DNA of 64,000 bases, from the NCBI GenBank assembly GCA_020073665.1, contig JAIQEU010000013.1, positions 1 through 64,000 of the forward strand, written 5' to 3'. Shown here in pieces: positions 28,703 through 37,780 of this stretch. The notes below the pieces were generated by a model, which worked only from the letters and a program-made list of their open reading frames with translations, did no database searches and was not told the DNA's origin. How positions within the stretch are numbered: position 1 is the stretch's first letter; every line of letters begins with the position of its first letter. A program made the position numbers and the translations under genes. This DNA comes from Terriglobia bacterium (lineage in GTDB: Bacteria; Acidobacteriota; Terriglobia; Terriglobales; Acidobacteriaceae).

Positions 28703-30166
28703 ATGCGACCCAAACTCGAACTACTCGACCGCAGCCTGGTAGATCGCATCCTGGGCGAAGCCTTTGAGTTGCTGAATTCTCCTGGCATCAAGGTGGGTAC
28801 ACCCGCCGTGCTGGAGATGCTGGCCGCGGCCGGTTCGCGGATCAACGATGGCGTCGCCCATATTCCGGAGAGCCTCGTCCGGCGCGCGCTCGAGTCAGTG
28901 CCGCGCGAGTTCTTCCTCTACGACCGCGGCGGAAAGCCTGCGGTTCACTACGGTGGCGACGACGTCCATTTCGACCCGGGCTCCTCTTGCCTGAACATTC
29001 TTGATCCGGAAACCCAGCAGCCGCGGCCCGCCCTGTCCGCCGACCTGGTTCGGATGGTGCAAGTCACTGAGATGCTGCCGCAGTACGCGGCGCAATCCAC
29101 GGCGATGGTTTGCAACGACGTGCCCGCCGGGATGGGAGACTGGTACCGCCTTTTACTGATCCTCTGGTACTCGGATAAGCCGATGGTAACGGGTGCATTC
29201 GGTGTCGGCACGCTCCGGACCATGCTGGAACTGCTGGCTGCCGACAGTGGCGGCTACGAGGCGCTCCGAGCCAAACCCCGGGCGGTGTTCGACGTTTGCC
29301 CCTCTCCACCGCTGAACTGGTCGGGATTCGCTTCCCAGAACATGGTGGAGCTGGCGCGGGCCGGGGTCCCCGCGGAAATCATCTCCATGCCGCTGGCGGG
29401 TGCGACCGCACCCGTCACTCTGGCGGGCTCCATCGTGCAGCATGCCGCGGAAAGTCTGGGCGGCATCGTTATCCATCAACTGGCAAAACCTGGCGCGCCT
29501 GTGGTTTGGGGAGGAGCGCCTGCCATATTCGACATGAGCTCGGGAAATACACCCATGGGGGCGATGGAAACCGCCATGCTCGATGCTGGATGCGCGCAAG
29601 TCGGCAAGTCCCTGGGACTGCCCACCCACGCCTACCTGGTGGCTAGCGACGCCCGCCGGATTGACGCGCAAGCCGGCCTGGAAAGCGCCAGCTCGGCCGT
29701 TCTGGGTGCACTGGTCGGGATCAACATGATCTCGGGCGCAGGCATGCTCGACTTCCTCGCCTGCCACAGCATTGAAAAGCTGGTCATTGATGCGGAAGCG
29801 ATCGCGGGGGCACAGCGCCTGCTGGCCGGCGTCGAGCCTCGCACCGAGAAGCTGGCGGTCGCAATGTTTGCGCAGACCGGCTTCAGCGGTGAGTTCCTGA
29901 AGCTGAAGGAAACCCGCGCCCTGTTTCGCAAGGAGCAGCACTTCCCCTCGGCCGTGATCGATCGCAGCGGAGATCCCAATGCGCCGGACCTGTTCACCCG
30001 GACTCGCCAGTTAGTGAGTGATTTACTGGCGCGCTACCAGCGTCCGCCCATCCCGCAAGAAATCGAAAAAGCCCTGCTCGCCATCGCACGGCGAGAAGCC
30101 ACGGCTGCGGGGCTCGACCACCTGCCGGGCCTGGTGCTGCAAGGTTCTGAAGTGCCGGTGTCCTGA
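28703..30166 (+). CDS. MttB-superfamily (non-pyrrolysine) amine methyltransferase
   Basis: A 487-residue TIM-barrel protein of the trimethylamine methyltransferase superfamily ('YDRGGKPAVHYGGDDVHFDPG', 'PLAGATAPVTLAGSIVQHAAE', 'SSAVLGALVGINMISGAGMLDF' regions). It has no in-frame amber codon, so it is a non-pyrrolysine member. Characterised relatives demethylate quaternary amines such as glycine betaine, proline betaine or carnitine; the substrate here cannot be read from sequence. AAGGGGA precedes the ATG, and it is translationally close to the corrinoid protein. It ends in TGA. Confidence 0.93.
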   Translation: MRPKLELLDRSLVDRILGEAFELLNSPGIKVGTPAVLEMLAAAGSRINDGVAHIPESLVRRALESVPREFFLYDRGGKPAVHYGGDDVHFDPGSSCLNILDPETQQPRPALSADLVRMVQVTEMLPQYAAQSTAMVCNDVPAGMGDWYRLLLILWYSDKPMVTGAFGVGTLRTMLELLAADSGGYEALRAKPRAVFDVCPSPPLNWSGFASQNMVELARAGVPAEIISMPLAGATAPVTLAGSIVQHAAESLGGIVIHQLAKPGAPVVWGGAPAIFDMSSGNTPMGAMETAMLDAGCAQVGKSLGLPTHAYLVASDARRIDAQAGLESASSAVLGALVGINMISGAGMLDFLACHSIEKLVIDAEAIAGAQRLLAGVEPRTEKLAVAMFAQTGFSGEFLKLKETRALFRKEQHFPSAVIDRSGDPNAPDLFTRTRQLVSDLLARYQRPPIPQEIEKALLAIARREATAAGLDHLPGLVLQGSEVPVS

Positions 30167-30260
30167 CCAGGATCGGAGCCAGCCCCCTGCATCAATCGAC
30201 CCTGCCGGTGTACACTTTTCAGCCTGCTGATGGGGCAATTTTTCTACCCGGAGTTATCTT

Positions 30261-32495
30261 GTGAATCGACTTGCCCGGCTGCTGCTTGTCTCCTGGTTTC
30301 TGGTTACCTGCTCGTTGGCGCAGTCCACGACTCCTGCCAACACCGACCGGAAGGCGCTTACCATCGAAGCCATCTTCGCCGAAGGCGGCATCACCGGCCG
30401 CGCTCCGGAGACCCTGCAGTGGAGTCCCGACAACAGCAAGGTTGCCTTTGTGCAGCGCGACGACTCCGGCGAGCATGGCGAACTCTGGGTCGTGGACGCC
30501 ACCACCGGAGAGAAGAAGCTCCTGGTAAGCGAAAGCAAGCTGGCTTCGCTTTCGCCGCCGGCCAGCAGCATCAAGGACGAGCGCGAAAAAGAACGCGTCA
30601 CCCGTTACCACGTCGCCGCGTATCTCTGGGCGCCTGATTCCAAGCACCTGCTGTTCGACTCGCAGGGCCAGCTCTGGCTTTATAGCCTGGACAGCAGTGT
30701 TGCGATCCAATTCACCTCCGGCCCGGAACCCAGCCTCGATCCCAAGTTCTCGCCCGACGGAAGCCACCTCGCCTACGTCCGCAAGCACAATCTGAATGTG
30801 CGAGCGATTGCCGGCGAGGATGAAAAGCAGTTGACCAAGGACAAGGACGAAAACCTGCTCAATGGCGAAGTGGATTGGGTGTACGCGGAAGAACTGGGCG
30901 TGCGCAGCAATTATTTCTGGTCGCCCGACGGCAAAGACATCGTTTTCCTGCAGATGGATGAAGGCCCGGTGCCAACTTATCCCATCACCGACTGGCTGCT
31001 CACCCATCCCACGGCGGAAGAGCAGAAATATCCCAAGGCGGGCGATCGCAATCCCTCCGTACGTCTGGGCGTGATCAGCGCATCCGGCGGCAAGCCGAAG
31101 TGGATTTCACTCACCGACAACCCAGACACTTATGTTCCCCGCTTCGGCTGGGTCCGCGACGGGCTGGTCTGGGCAGAGGTACTGAACCGCGCCCAGGACA
31201 CGCTGGATCTCTACTTGGTCGACGCTCACTCTGGAAAGTCCCGCAAGGTGCTCAGCGAGAACAGCCCCGAAGCCTGGGTCAATGTGAATGACGATGTCAA
31301 GTTTCTGAAGTCCACCAATCGCTTTACTTGGTCAAGTTGGCGAGATGGAAACACCCATCTGTACCTGTACAGCTTCGACGCGCAGAACCCGCTTGCCGCG
31401 GACGCGAAACTCGAGCGGCAGCTTACCCAGGGTGACTTCGAAGTTCTTGGCTTGCAGGCGGTCGATGAGTCCGCGGGCGTGGCGTATTTCATCTGCAACA
31501 AGGACGACCCGCGCCAGCAGCAGTTCTACTCCGTCAAACTCGATGGCTCCGACTTCAAGCGGGTCTCGGCAACCGGTGGAGCCCACACCGTCACTTTTTC
31601 TGCAGATGCCAAACACTACGTCGATGATTTCTCGGCGCCTCTGACGCCGCCCGCAATGGCGGTGTGCAGCCCGGACGGAGCGTGCCAGAAGTTCTGGGAA
31701 TCACGCAGCGTCAGCGATTTCGGGCTGGCTGCGCCCAAGTTTCTTGAATTCAAAGCGGACGATGGTACGACGCTGTATGGCCAGATCCTGCTGCCGCCGG
31801 AGACTGCAAATACCGGCAAGATTCCTGTGATCGTGAACGTGTACGGCGGACCTGCTGCCCAACTCGTGCTTAACGAGTGGGGCGGCACCACCGGGCTCTT
31901 TCACCAGATGCTGGCCAGGCAAGGCTACGCCATCTTCTCGGTGGATAACCGCGGCACGCCGGCGCGAGATCGAAAATTCCAGGCTGCGATCCGTCACCAG
32001 TCCGGCGCGCTTGAATTGAAAGACCAGTTGGCCGCACTCGACCAGCTTTTCGCGCAATATCCGCAGTTGGATCGCAGCCGTGTGGCCATCTGGGGATGGA
32101 GCAATGGCGGCTTCATGACCCTCTACGCCATGGAACATTCTGATGTCTTCAAGGCCGGAGTTTCCGTTGCTCCGGTCACCGACTGGCACAATTACGACTC
32201 GATTTACACCGAGCGTTACATGGGCCTGCCCAAGGACAACGCCCGCGGCTACGAAGAGTCCTCCCTGCCCAAGGCCGCCGACAAACTGCACGGGGCGCTG
32301 CTGCTGGTCCACGGCAGCAGTGACGACAACGTGCATTTTCAGAACAGCATTCAGATGATCGAGGGACTCATCAAAGCCGGCAAGCAATTTCGTTTTATGA
32401 CGTATCCCAACAAGACACACAGCATCAGCGGCCCCACCGACCGCGATCACCTGTTTCACATGATCCAGGATTTTTTCGAGAAAGAACTGAAGTAG
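30261..32495 (+). CDS. Secreted dipeptidyl-peptidase IV type S9 peptidase
   Basis: A 744-residue enzyme with a GTG start (GGAG nine bases upstream) and a signal peptide ending near 'LVTCSLAQS'. The N-terminal beta-propeller contains 'DWVYAEELGVRSNYFWSPDGK' split around the DPP IV double-Glu motif that binds the substrate amino terminus. The alpha/beta-hydrolase domain has the nucleophile in 'WGWSNGGFMTLYAM', the acid in 'HGSSDDNVHFQNS' and the His in 'KTHSISG'. It should release X-Pro or X-Ala dipeptides outside the cytoplasm. A separate unit from the methyltransferase pair. Confidence 0.95.
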   Translation: MNRLARLLLVSWFLVTCSLAQSTTPANTDRKALTIEAIFAEGGITGRAPETLQWSPDNSKVAFVQRDDSGEHGELWVVDATTGEKKLLVSESKLASLSPPASSIKDEREKERVTRYHVAAYLWAPDSKHLLFDSQGQLWLYSLDSSVAIQFTSGPEPSLDPKFSPDGSHLAYVRKHNLNVRAIAGEDEKQLTKDKDENLLNGEVDWVYAEELGVRSNYFWSPDGKDIVFLQMDEGPVPTYPITDWLLTHPTAEEQKYPKAGDRNPSVRLGVISASGGKPKWISLTDNPDTYVPRFGWVRDGLVWAEVLNRAQDTLDLYLVDAHSGKSRKVLSENSPEAWVNVNDDVKFLKSTNRFTWSSWRDGNTHLYLYSFDAQNPLAADAKLERQLTQGDFEVLGLQAVDESAGVAYFICNKDDPRQQQFYSVKLDGSDFKRVSATGGAHTVTFSADAKHYVDDFSAPLTPPAMAVCSPDGACQKFWESRSVSDFGLAAPKFLEFKADDGTTLYGQILLPPETANTGKIPVIVNVYGGPAAQLVLNEWGGTTGLFHQMLARQGYAIFSVDNRGTPARDRKFQAAIRHQSGALELKDQLAALDQLFAQYPQLDRSRVAIWGWSNGGFMTLYAMEHSDVFKAGVSVAPVTDWHNYDSIYTERYMGLPKDNARGYEESSLPKAADKLHGALLLVHGSSDDNVHFQNSIQMIEGLIKAGKQFRFMTYPNKTHSISGPTDRDHLFHMIQDFFEKELK

Positions 32496-32513
32496 GTTGA
32501 CTGAGGACCGACC

Positions 32514-33350
32514 ATGCACCGCCTGACCCTTGGCGATTTCGAACTCACCGCTGTTTCCGACGGCATCTACCAGCTGGATGGCGGGGCATTCTTCGGCGTG
32601 GTTCCGAAGATAATGTGGCAGCGCAAGGTCCAGCCGGATGAGAAGAACATGGTCCCCACGGGGCTGAACTCAGTGGTGGTGCGCACCGGGCATCACACCG
32701 TACTGATCGAGACCGGCATCGGCAACAAGCTCCCTGAGAGAATGGTGAAGATTTACGGCCAGCCCGCCCAGTTGCTCGCGAATCTTGCCGCCGCCGGCAT
32801 CGCGCCGGAAGACATTGATGTCGTCATCAATAGCCATCTTCATTTCGACCACTGCGGCTGGAACACCGTCCGCAAGCGCGACCGGATGGTGGCCACGTTT
32901 CCGAAAGCGCAGTACTACGCGCAAGAGGGCGAGTGGCAACACGGACGCCGCCAGCACGAGCGCGACGCCATCAGCTACATCAGCGACAACTACGACCCCC
33001 TGATCTCCAGCGGCCAGATGCATCTGCTGCACGGCGACCAGGAAATCGTCCCCGGCGTGTTCGTCAAGATCTTCCCCGGCCATACCCAGAACATGCAGGC
33101 GATCATCCTCAAGAGCGGTGGCAGGACTGCCTGCTACGTTTCCGACCTGATTCCGACCAGCTGGCACCTCGACCTGACCTGGGTAATGTCATTTGACTTG
33201 TTCCCGCTGCAGACCATCGAGAGCCGCAAGCGCTACTACGCCCAGGCAATTCCTGAGAAATGGCTGACCATGTTCACTCACGATCCCAATATGCCGTGGG
33301 GATATGTGGAAGTAGGAGAGATGGGGCGGATGGTGGCACGACCGACGTGA
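32514..33350 (+). CDS. MBL-fold metallo-hydrolase
   Basis: A 278-residue metallo-beta-lactamase-fold protein with 'VVINSHLHFDHCGWN' (HxHxDH), 'IFPGHTQNMQAI' and 'ACYVSDLIPTSWH' as metal motifs and no signal peptide. N-acyl homoserine lactonases and other cytoplasmic hydrolases share this layout, but the substrate is unknown. It starts 18 bp after the peptidase stop and is probably co-transcribed. The 140 bp that follow are packed with hairpin repeats. Confidence 0.92.
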   Translation: MHRLTLGDFELTAVSDGIYQLDGGAFFGVVPKIMWQRKVQPDEKNMVPTGLNSVVVRTGHHTVLIETGIGNKLPERMVKIYGQPAQLLANLAAAGIAPEDIDVVINSHLHFDHCGWNTVRKRDRMVATFPKAQYYAQEGEWQHGRRQHERDAISYISDNYDPLISSGQMHLLHGDQEIVPGVFVKIFPGHTQNMQAIILKSGGRTACYVSDLIPTSWHLDLTWVMSFDLFPLQTIESRKRYYAQAIPEKWLTMFTHDPNMPWGYVEVGEMGRMVARPT

Positions 33351-33364
33351 GAACCGCCACAAGA

Positions 33365-33500
33365 AGTGTGGGGACGGGCGCCTCGCCCGTCCAGGTCGAG
33401 CGAAAGCTCGACAGCCCTTTCCCCAGAGTGGAGCCTCGCTGCCTGCAGCTGCCGAGCTTCGCTCGGCTGGACAGCCGATGTCGGCTGTCCTTACGTGGTC
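33365..33500. repeat. Cluster of hairpin repeats between the MBL gene and dusB
   Basis: Three elements in a row: GTGTGGGGACGGGCGCCTCG...CCCGTCC (33367-33391), GGTCGAGCGAAAGCTCGAC (33392-33410), and GAGCTTCGCTCGGCTGGACAGCCGA...CGGCTGTCCTTACGT (33459-33497). The last overlaps the dusB 3' end and includes its TAA stop. The first two recur inside selD. Confidence 0.85.
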
Positions 33501-34606
33501 CTTGCCACTTCCGGCTGCAGTCGAGCTTCGAAGAACTCTTCCACCCGCCCGAGAATTTCCGGCGCTGACTTCGACTCGTAAATCGCTTTCCGCAGTCCCG
33601 CTCCACCGGGTACGCCATGGGTGAACCACGACGCGAACTGCTTCATCTTGCCTTGGGCGTCGGGGAGTTCTTCTTCGATCAACATCGCGAAATAAGTCCG
33701 AATCATCTGGTAGCGGTCGGCCTCTTCGGGCTCGTCGTAGTTGGCCGAACCTTGCCCGACTGGAGCCGGAACGCCCGCCACTCCGTCGTGCCCGCAGTAC
33801 TGCGCAATCTGCCGGAAGATCCATGGGTTCGAAGGTGCCGTGCGCCCGATCATTACCGCGTCGCAACCGGTTTGGGCCACCATGGCGCAAGCGTCTTCCG
33901 GGGTACGGATGTCACCGTTGCCGATGACGGGGATCTTGACCGCCTGCTTCACCGCGCCGATCCAATCCCAGCGGGCCTCTCCGCTGTATCCCTGCTCACG
34001 GGTACGAGCATGCAGCGCCACCGCACACAGGCCGCACGCTTCCGCCATTTTGGCCAGTTCCACACAGACAATTTCCTGATCGTTCCAGCCGGCTCTGAAC
34101 TTCACCGTGAACGGAATCTTGACCGCGGCGCGCACCGCCTCGAAAATGCGCCCGATGGCCGGCAAGTCTCGCAACAGTCCCGACCCGCCATTGCACTTCA
34201 CCACCTTCTTCGCCGGACATCCCAGGTTTAAGTCCACCAGGTCGAAGCCCAGGCCTTCGACCATCTTCGCGGCTTCGGCCATGACCTGGGGATTGCTGCC
34301 AAACAGCTGCGCCGAAATGGGATGCTCGTCTTCGTAAAAGTGCAGGTAGCGTTGTGCCTTCTTGTCTTTGGCGCGCAGGATGCCGTCCGCCGAGGTGAAC
34401 TCGGTCATGATCAGGCCGCAGCCGCCCAGGTTGCGTATGAAGCGGCGGAACACGGTATCGGTGACTCCCGCCATGGGGGCCAGCACCGTGGCCGGGGCGA
34501 TCTCGACGCTGCCCAGCCGCACCGACGCAGGCACGGGCCGCAAGGCCTGTGTGGCGCGGACTCCCTCGCCCGCGGAGTTTACCGGGTTTTCAAAGTGCTT
34601 GCGCAC
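33491..34606 (-). CDS. dusB: tRNA-dihydrouridine synthase
   Basis: DusB reduces uridines in tRNA with FMN and NADPH. The core has 'VLAPMAGVTDTVFRR', 'SAQLFGSNPQVMAEAA', 'VDLNLGCPAKKVVKCNGGSGLL', 'VTVKFRAGW'-like 'FTVKFRAGWNDQ', 'ALHARTREQGY' and 'VIGNGDIRTPEDA', with the catalytic Cys in the 'GCPAKKV' loop. The first 30 residues before 'VRLGSVEIAP' include a hairpin-repeat-encoded segment ('SAGEGVRAT'), and the stop also comes from a repeat. The GTG at 34606 is the only start I can see that is open; a GTG at codon 31 would remove the repeat-derived leader. Confidence 0.94.
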   Translation of the reverse strand: MRKHFENPVNSAGEGVRATQALRPVPASVRLGSVEIAPATVLAPMAGVTDTVFRRFIRNLGGCGLIMTEFTSADGILRAKDKKAQRYLHFYEDEHPISAQLFGSNPQVMAEAAKMVEGLGFDLVDLNLGCPAKKVVKCNGGSGLLRDLPAIGRIFEAVRAAVKIPFTVKFRAGWNDQEIVCVELAKMAEACGLCAVALHARTREQGYSGEARWDWIGAVKQAVKIPVIGNGDIRTPEDACAMVAQTGCDAVMIGRTAPSNPWIFRQIAQYCGHDGVAGVPAPVGQGSANYDEPEEADRYQMIRTYFAMLIEEELPDAQGKMKQFASWFTHGVPGGAGLRKAIYESKSAPEILGRVEEFFEARLQPEVARTT

Positions 34607-34675
34607 AGAGGCTATTTTACTGCCTTTCCCGCCATTGGCGGCTGTGTAACAATCTTCCTAAAGGCAGGAAAAGCT

Positions 34676-35377
34676 ATGGATGAAGCCGGCAAATCGTTCT
34701 GGTCCGACCGCGCGGACGCCCGCAAGTGGATCGGCCGCATCGTGATGGCGGTCATTCTGGGAGAAGCCATCTGGCACCTGATCGTCTCGGTCATGGATTA
34801 CGTGGTCGTCCCCTGGCTGGGCGACGTGATGGGACAATCCTCGGGATTGCCAACTTCGTTCACCCAGCGGCCCTACGACTATCCTGACTTGTTCGTGTCC
34901 GTGCTGGAGTTCTGCATTGCGGGGATAGTGGCTGTTTCGATCAACTGGTTCTTCCAGCGACCGGGCAAGCCAGTACGCGTGCAGGCGAGGACCACCAGTG
35001 CGGTCGTTCCGCAAGCCACCGTGCCAGCGCCTGCGGCCCCTCAACCCGCTGTAACTCCGCAACCGGTTGCACCCAAACCACCGATCGCGCCGCCGCCAGC
35101 GCCAGTTGCGGTGCCCGTTGCCCAGGTAACCGCGGCTGCGCCCGCTGCCCCAAAACCAGCGGTAGCTGCTGCGCCCATTCCGCCGACGCCGCCAATTGCG
35201 CCTCGGCCAGCGCCAGTTCCAGCACCCGTGGCCCAGGTTACACCGCCCGTGCCAGCTGCTGCTAAACCAGCGCCGACTCCTCCGCCCCAGCCGCAGCCAC
35301 CGAAGCCTCAGCCCGCAAAGAAAAAAGAGGTGTACTACAACATTGTGGGAGAGCCCGTATCGGATGACGACGACTAG
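34676..35377 (+). CDS. Membrane protein with long Pro/Ala-rich tail, unknown function
   Basis: From the ATG at 34676 (GGCAGGAAAAG upstream) the 233-residue product has two membrane helices (about residues 18-45 and 80-100) separated by a polar loop, then about 115 residues dominated by Pro, Ala, Val and Gln in near-repeats such as 'APVPVAQVT'-like units, ending in an acidic 'YYNIVGEPVSDDDD'. The tail may span cell wall or periplasm, or mediate protein contacts; this is inference. The first part looks like a DUF948-free, two-helix anchor of no known family. It is divergent from dusB. Confidence 0.7.
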   Translation: MDEAGKSFWSDRADARKWIGRIVMAVILGEAIWHLIVSVMDYVVVPWLGDVMGQSSGLPTSFTQRPYDYPDLFVSVLEFCIAGIVAVSINWFFQRPGKPVRVQARTTSAVVPQATVPAPAAPQPAVTPQPVAPKPPIAPPPAPVAVPVAQVTAAAPAAPKPAVAAAPIPPTPPIAPRPAPVPAPVAQVTPPVPAAAKPAPTPPPQPQPPKPQPAKKKEVYYNIVGEPVSDDDD

Positions 35378-35399
35378 TCCGCCGTCCTCCGGCCCGCGA

Positions 35400-35972
35400 T
35401 CATCTCGGCCATCCCGGCACTAGCGCTGGAACCTGCTCAGCATACTTCTCATAAGCGGGGCCGAAATGCCCGCGTAGGGCCGATTCCTCCCGGCCAAGCT
35501 TGATCATGACCGCCACCAGCACCAACAGCAGCCCCAGGAAGCCCCGGACCTGTCCCACCACGATCGCTGTTCCCAGGATGCCGAACAGCAACCCGCTGTA
35601 GATGGGATGGCGAACCAGGCGGTAAGGACCCCGGATCACCAGTTCCTGGCTGGCGCCCACTGTGATCCGCCCGGCCCAGTTCCTTCCCAGCGTGTAGCGG
35701 GCCCATATGGCAAAGGCCAAACCTGCCGCCTGAACCGCCAGCCCGGCGCCCAACCACGCGGATTCCGAAGGCCACAGAGGGTGGTTGAGATAAGGAACCG
35801 GGGGATGCCAGAACAACATCGCCAGTCCCACAGCCATCATGCTGAGGTAGCCCACGCGGCCCGCCCATGGCTCGCGCTTGGCCGGAGAATCGCCGGTGTC
35901 CCGCACGCGGTGCCGCGCGGAGGCAATCCAGTAGAGGTACCAGACCGCCCACAGGCTCAGCGAAATATTCAT
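35400..35972 (-). CDS. Isoprenylcysteine carboxyl methyltransferase (ICMT/PEMT-like) family protein
   Basis: A 190-residue integral membrane methyltransferase with about five helices. The C-terminal SAM-binding signature is present: 'LVIRGPYRLVRHPIYSG', then 'KLGREESALRGHFGPAYEKYAEQV' with its conserved Glu residues. In bacteria these proteins methylate unknown lipids or small molecules, and the ICMT name is by homology only. It is convergent with the Pro/Ala-rich protein, 22 bp apart, and upstream of no obvious partner. Confidence 0.9.
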   Translation of the reverse strand: MNISLSLWAVWYLYWIASARHRVRDTGDSPAKREPWAGRVGYLSMMAVGLAMLFWHPPVPYLNHPLWPSESAWLGAGLAVQAAGLAFAIWARYTLGRNWAGRITVGASQELVIRGPYRLVRHPIYSGLLFGILGTAIVVGQVRGFLGLLLVLVAVMIKLGREESALRGHFGPAYEKYAEQVPALVPGWPR

Positions 35973-36048
35973 CTGCCCACCAACACGAAGCCCCCGCGTT
36001 AGCGAGGGCTGGGTAATCCATAGAATCTGCGCCTTTTCGCGGTGAAAG

Positions 36049-36267
36049 TTACTTCTTTGCCGTCTCCACCTTGGCGTACTTGCGGCGGAAGCGCTCCACC
36101 CGGCCGGCGGTATCCAGCAGTTTCTGCTTGCCGGTAAAGAACGGGTGGCAGTTGGAGCAGATTTCTACGTGGATGTCGCCCTTATGGGTCGAGCGGGTAG
36201 CAAAGTTGTTTCCGCACGCGCACATGACGCGCACTTCGTTGTAAGCGGGATGGATGGCTGCCTTCAT
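36049..36267 (-). CDS. rpmE: 50S ribosomal protein L31 (zinc-binding type)
   Basis: A 72-residue bL31. The zinc-ligand cysteines are present ('MCACGNNF' and '[19 protein letters not shown]'), so this is the C+ form that is exchanged for a C-minus paralogue under zinc starvation in some bacteria. The C-terminal '[14 protein letters not shown]' is typical. It is downstream of hupB but separated by a strong terminator, so it should have its own promoter in the 73 bp between. Confidence 0.97.
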   Translation of the reverse strand: MKAAIHPAYNEVRVMCACGNNFATRSTHKGDIHVEICSNCHPFFTGKQKLLDTAGRVERFRRKYAKVETAKK

Positions 36268-36340
36268 GGGTCTAATATCCTCGATTCCGAATCTTAGATT
36301 CTACTGGATTCCGGCGGGATTCAGCAACCTCGCAGGTTGA

Positions 36341-36374
36341 ACAAAACAAAACGGCAGGGCCGACCCCCTGCCGT
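36341..36374 (-). terminator. Rho-independent terminator of the HU gene
   Basis: On the minus strand a 9-bp stem ACGGCAGGG/CCCTGCCGT with a 6-base loop is followed by TTTGTTTTGT. It lies 25 bp after the HU stop codon. Confidence 0.9.
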
Positions 36375-36398
36375 TCTTCACCGATCAAAATCTTGGCC

Positions 36399-36680
36399 CT
36401 ATTTGCTGCGGTTGACTGCTTTCTTGAGCTCGGCCCCAGCGGAGAATTTCGCCACCTTGCGAGCAGCGATCTTGATTGTGGCACCGGTTTGCGGGTTACG
36501 CCCGTTGCGGGCTTTTCTCTGCGAAACAGAGAAGGTGCCAAAACCAATCAACGCCACCCGATCTCCTTTTCTCAGGGCAGCAGTGATGCTGTCCACGGTT
36601 GTGTCGATTGCGCTGGATGCCTGGGTCTTGCTGATACGGCATCCGCTTGCGATGCGATCAATGAGATCGGCTTTGTTCAT
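36399..36680 (-). CDS. HU-family DNA-binding protein
   Basis: A 93-residue histone-like protein: 'MNKADLIDRIASG' start, 'GDRVALIGFGTFSVSQRKARNGRNPQTG' (DNA-binding arm with the intercalating NP motif) and 'FSAGAELKKAVN'. It compacts and bends DNA as a dimer. AGGAGA lies just upstream of the ATG. A perfect terminator follows, so it is monocistronic. A candidate promoter is at 36763-36792. Confidence 0.96.
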   Translation of the reverse strand: MNKADLIDRIASGCRISKTQASSAIDTTVDSITAALRKGDRVALIGFGTFSVSQRKARNGRNPQTGATIKIAARKVAKFSAGAELKKAVNRSK

Positions 36681-37027
36681 CTTCTCTCCTGGCAGGTCTC
36701 ATTTTTTTCCAGCGCGCACCGGGGAGGGAGAGCACCCGCTGACTCGGAAACCTGACGCGCCCTATTTAGCTCCCGCTGCCAAGCAAAGTCAACTGTGAAA
36801 ATCCGCGCTGGATGCCTGTTTTGAGGCCTGCCACTCGCCGGTGCCGCGATTTCGGCAGTCGGGACGCTAAATTACCTGCATAAGTCCTCATCTCCGCTGG
36901 CTTTTCCTCCACTCTCCACAGCCTCGCCCACATCTCCACAACATCTACACAGAGGCGCAGTCTTTTGCACTTGCGCGATCTTCCTTTCCGGGTGCAGAGT
37001 CAAAGCACAGGGAAGGCTACCCAGGTC
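36681..37027. other. 347-bp region between HU and a DnaC-like gene
   Basis: No ORF, tRNA or repeat array of the local families was recognised. The left part holds the candidate HU promoter and its leader. The right part (about 36897-36960) has several TCCACA/CTACACA pyrimidine-rich motifs near the DnaC-like gene, but no DnaA-box cluster that would support a replication origin. Confidence 0.6.
36763..36792 (-). promoter_or_regulatory. Candidate HU promoter
   Basis: On the minus strand TTGACT (36792-36787) and TAAATA (36768-36763) are separated by 18 bp, about 80 bp upstream of the HU start. The -35 is strong and the -10 weak. Confidence 0.4.
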
Positions 37028-37777
37028 ATGAAAGTTTCGGCAGAAGTTTGCCCGCAGTGTGAAGGCAGCGGCTGGAAATCGGTTGCAGTAGGATCCGAGC
37101 GGCGGGTGGTACGCTGCGATTGCCGCCAGCAGTCGCGCGCCCAGTCCCTGCTGGCTGCTGCCCGCATCCCCAAACGCTACGAGCACTGTGAGCTATCGAA
37201 TTTCGAGTTCGATGGCCCCCACCGCGCGCTGGCCCCGGCGCGCATGGCGGCCTGCAAGTTCGTGGAAGAGTACCCAATCGACAACACTGGCCTGCTTCTG
37301 ATCGGCTCGATTGGCGTGGGCAAGACCCACCTTGCCGTGGGTATTATCAAGGAACTCATCCTAAGCAAGGGCATCGCCTGCCTGTTTGCCGACTACCGCG
37401 AACTGCTGAAGGAAATCCAGAACTCCTACAACGACTCCGTCAAAGCCACAGAACTCGAAGTGCTGCGCCCGGTCTTCGAGACCGAGGTGCTGGTGCTCGA
37501 TGAACTGGGCGCGGTGAAACCCACCGAGTGGGTGTGGGACACGGTGAGCCTGGTCCTGAACACCCGCTACAACAACAACCGGACCACCATCATCACCACG
37601 AACTTTGACGACCGGCCCGCGGGCGCCGTGGCTGGACCGCGGGGCGCGGCCCGCGAAGAAACCCTGGGCGACCGCATCGGCGAACGTATGCGCTCCCGCC
37701 TGCATGAAATGTGCCGCATCGTCAAGATGGAAGGCGAAGACTTTCGACAGAAAATCAAGAGCGCCAGCTTCCGGTAA
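37028..37777 (+). CDS. DnaC/IstB-like ATPase with N-terminal zinc ribbon
   Basis: A 249-residue AAA+ protein resembling helicase loaders. It starts at the ATG at 37028 with a zinc ribbon ('CPQCEGSGW...VRCDC', about residues 8-35), then Walker A 'GSIGVGKTHLAVGI', Walker B 'VLVLDELGAV' and 'TTIITTNFD' (sensor 1), ending with an arginine-finger-like 'GERMRSRLHEMC'. A short Gly/Ala/Pro insert follows 'FDDRP'. Family members load DnaB at replication forks or help transposases; no transposase is adjacent, so a chromosomal role is more likely. Start chosen by homology; the frame is open upstream. Confidence 0.88.
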   Translation: MKVSAEVCPQCEGSGWKSVAVGSERRVVRCDCRQQSRAQSLLAAARIPKRYEHCELSNFEFDGPHRALAPARMAACKFVEEYPIDNTGLLLIGSIGVGKTHLAVGIIKELILSKGIACLFADYRELLKEIQNSYNDSVKATELEVLRPVFETEVLVLDELGAVKPTEWVWDTVSLVLNTRYNNNRTTIITTNFDDRPAGAVAGPRGAAREETLGDRIGERMRSRLHEMCRIVKMEGEDFRQKIKSASFR

Positions 37778-37780
37778 TTG

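Noticed and set aside
28703-30166. A pyrrolysine-containing trimethylamine methyltransferase
   Set aside because: The frame has no internal TAG and ends in TGA; it belongs to the non-pyrrolysine branch.
36897-36960. TCCACA/CTACACA motifs near the DnaC-like gene as a replication origin
   Set aside because: No proper DnaA-box cluster, AT-rich unwinding region or dnaA/dnaN genes are present.
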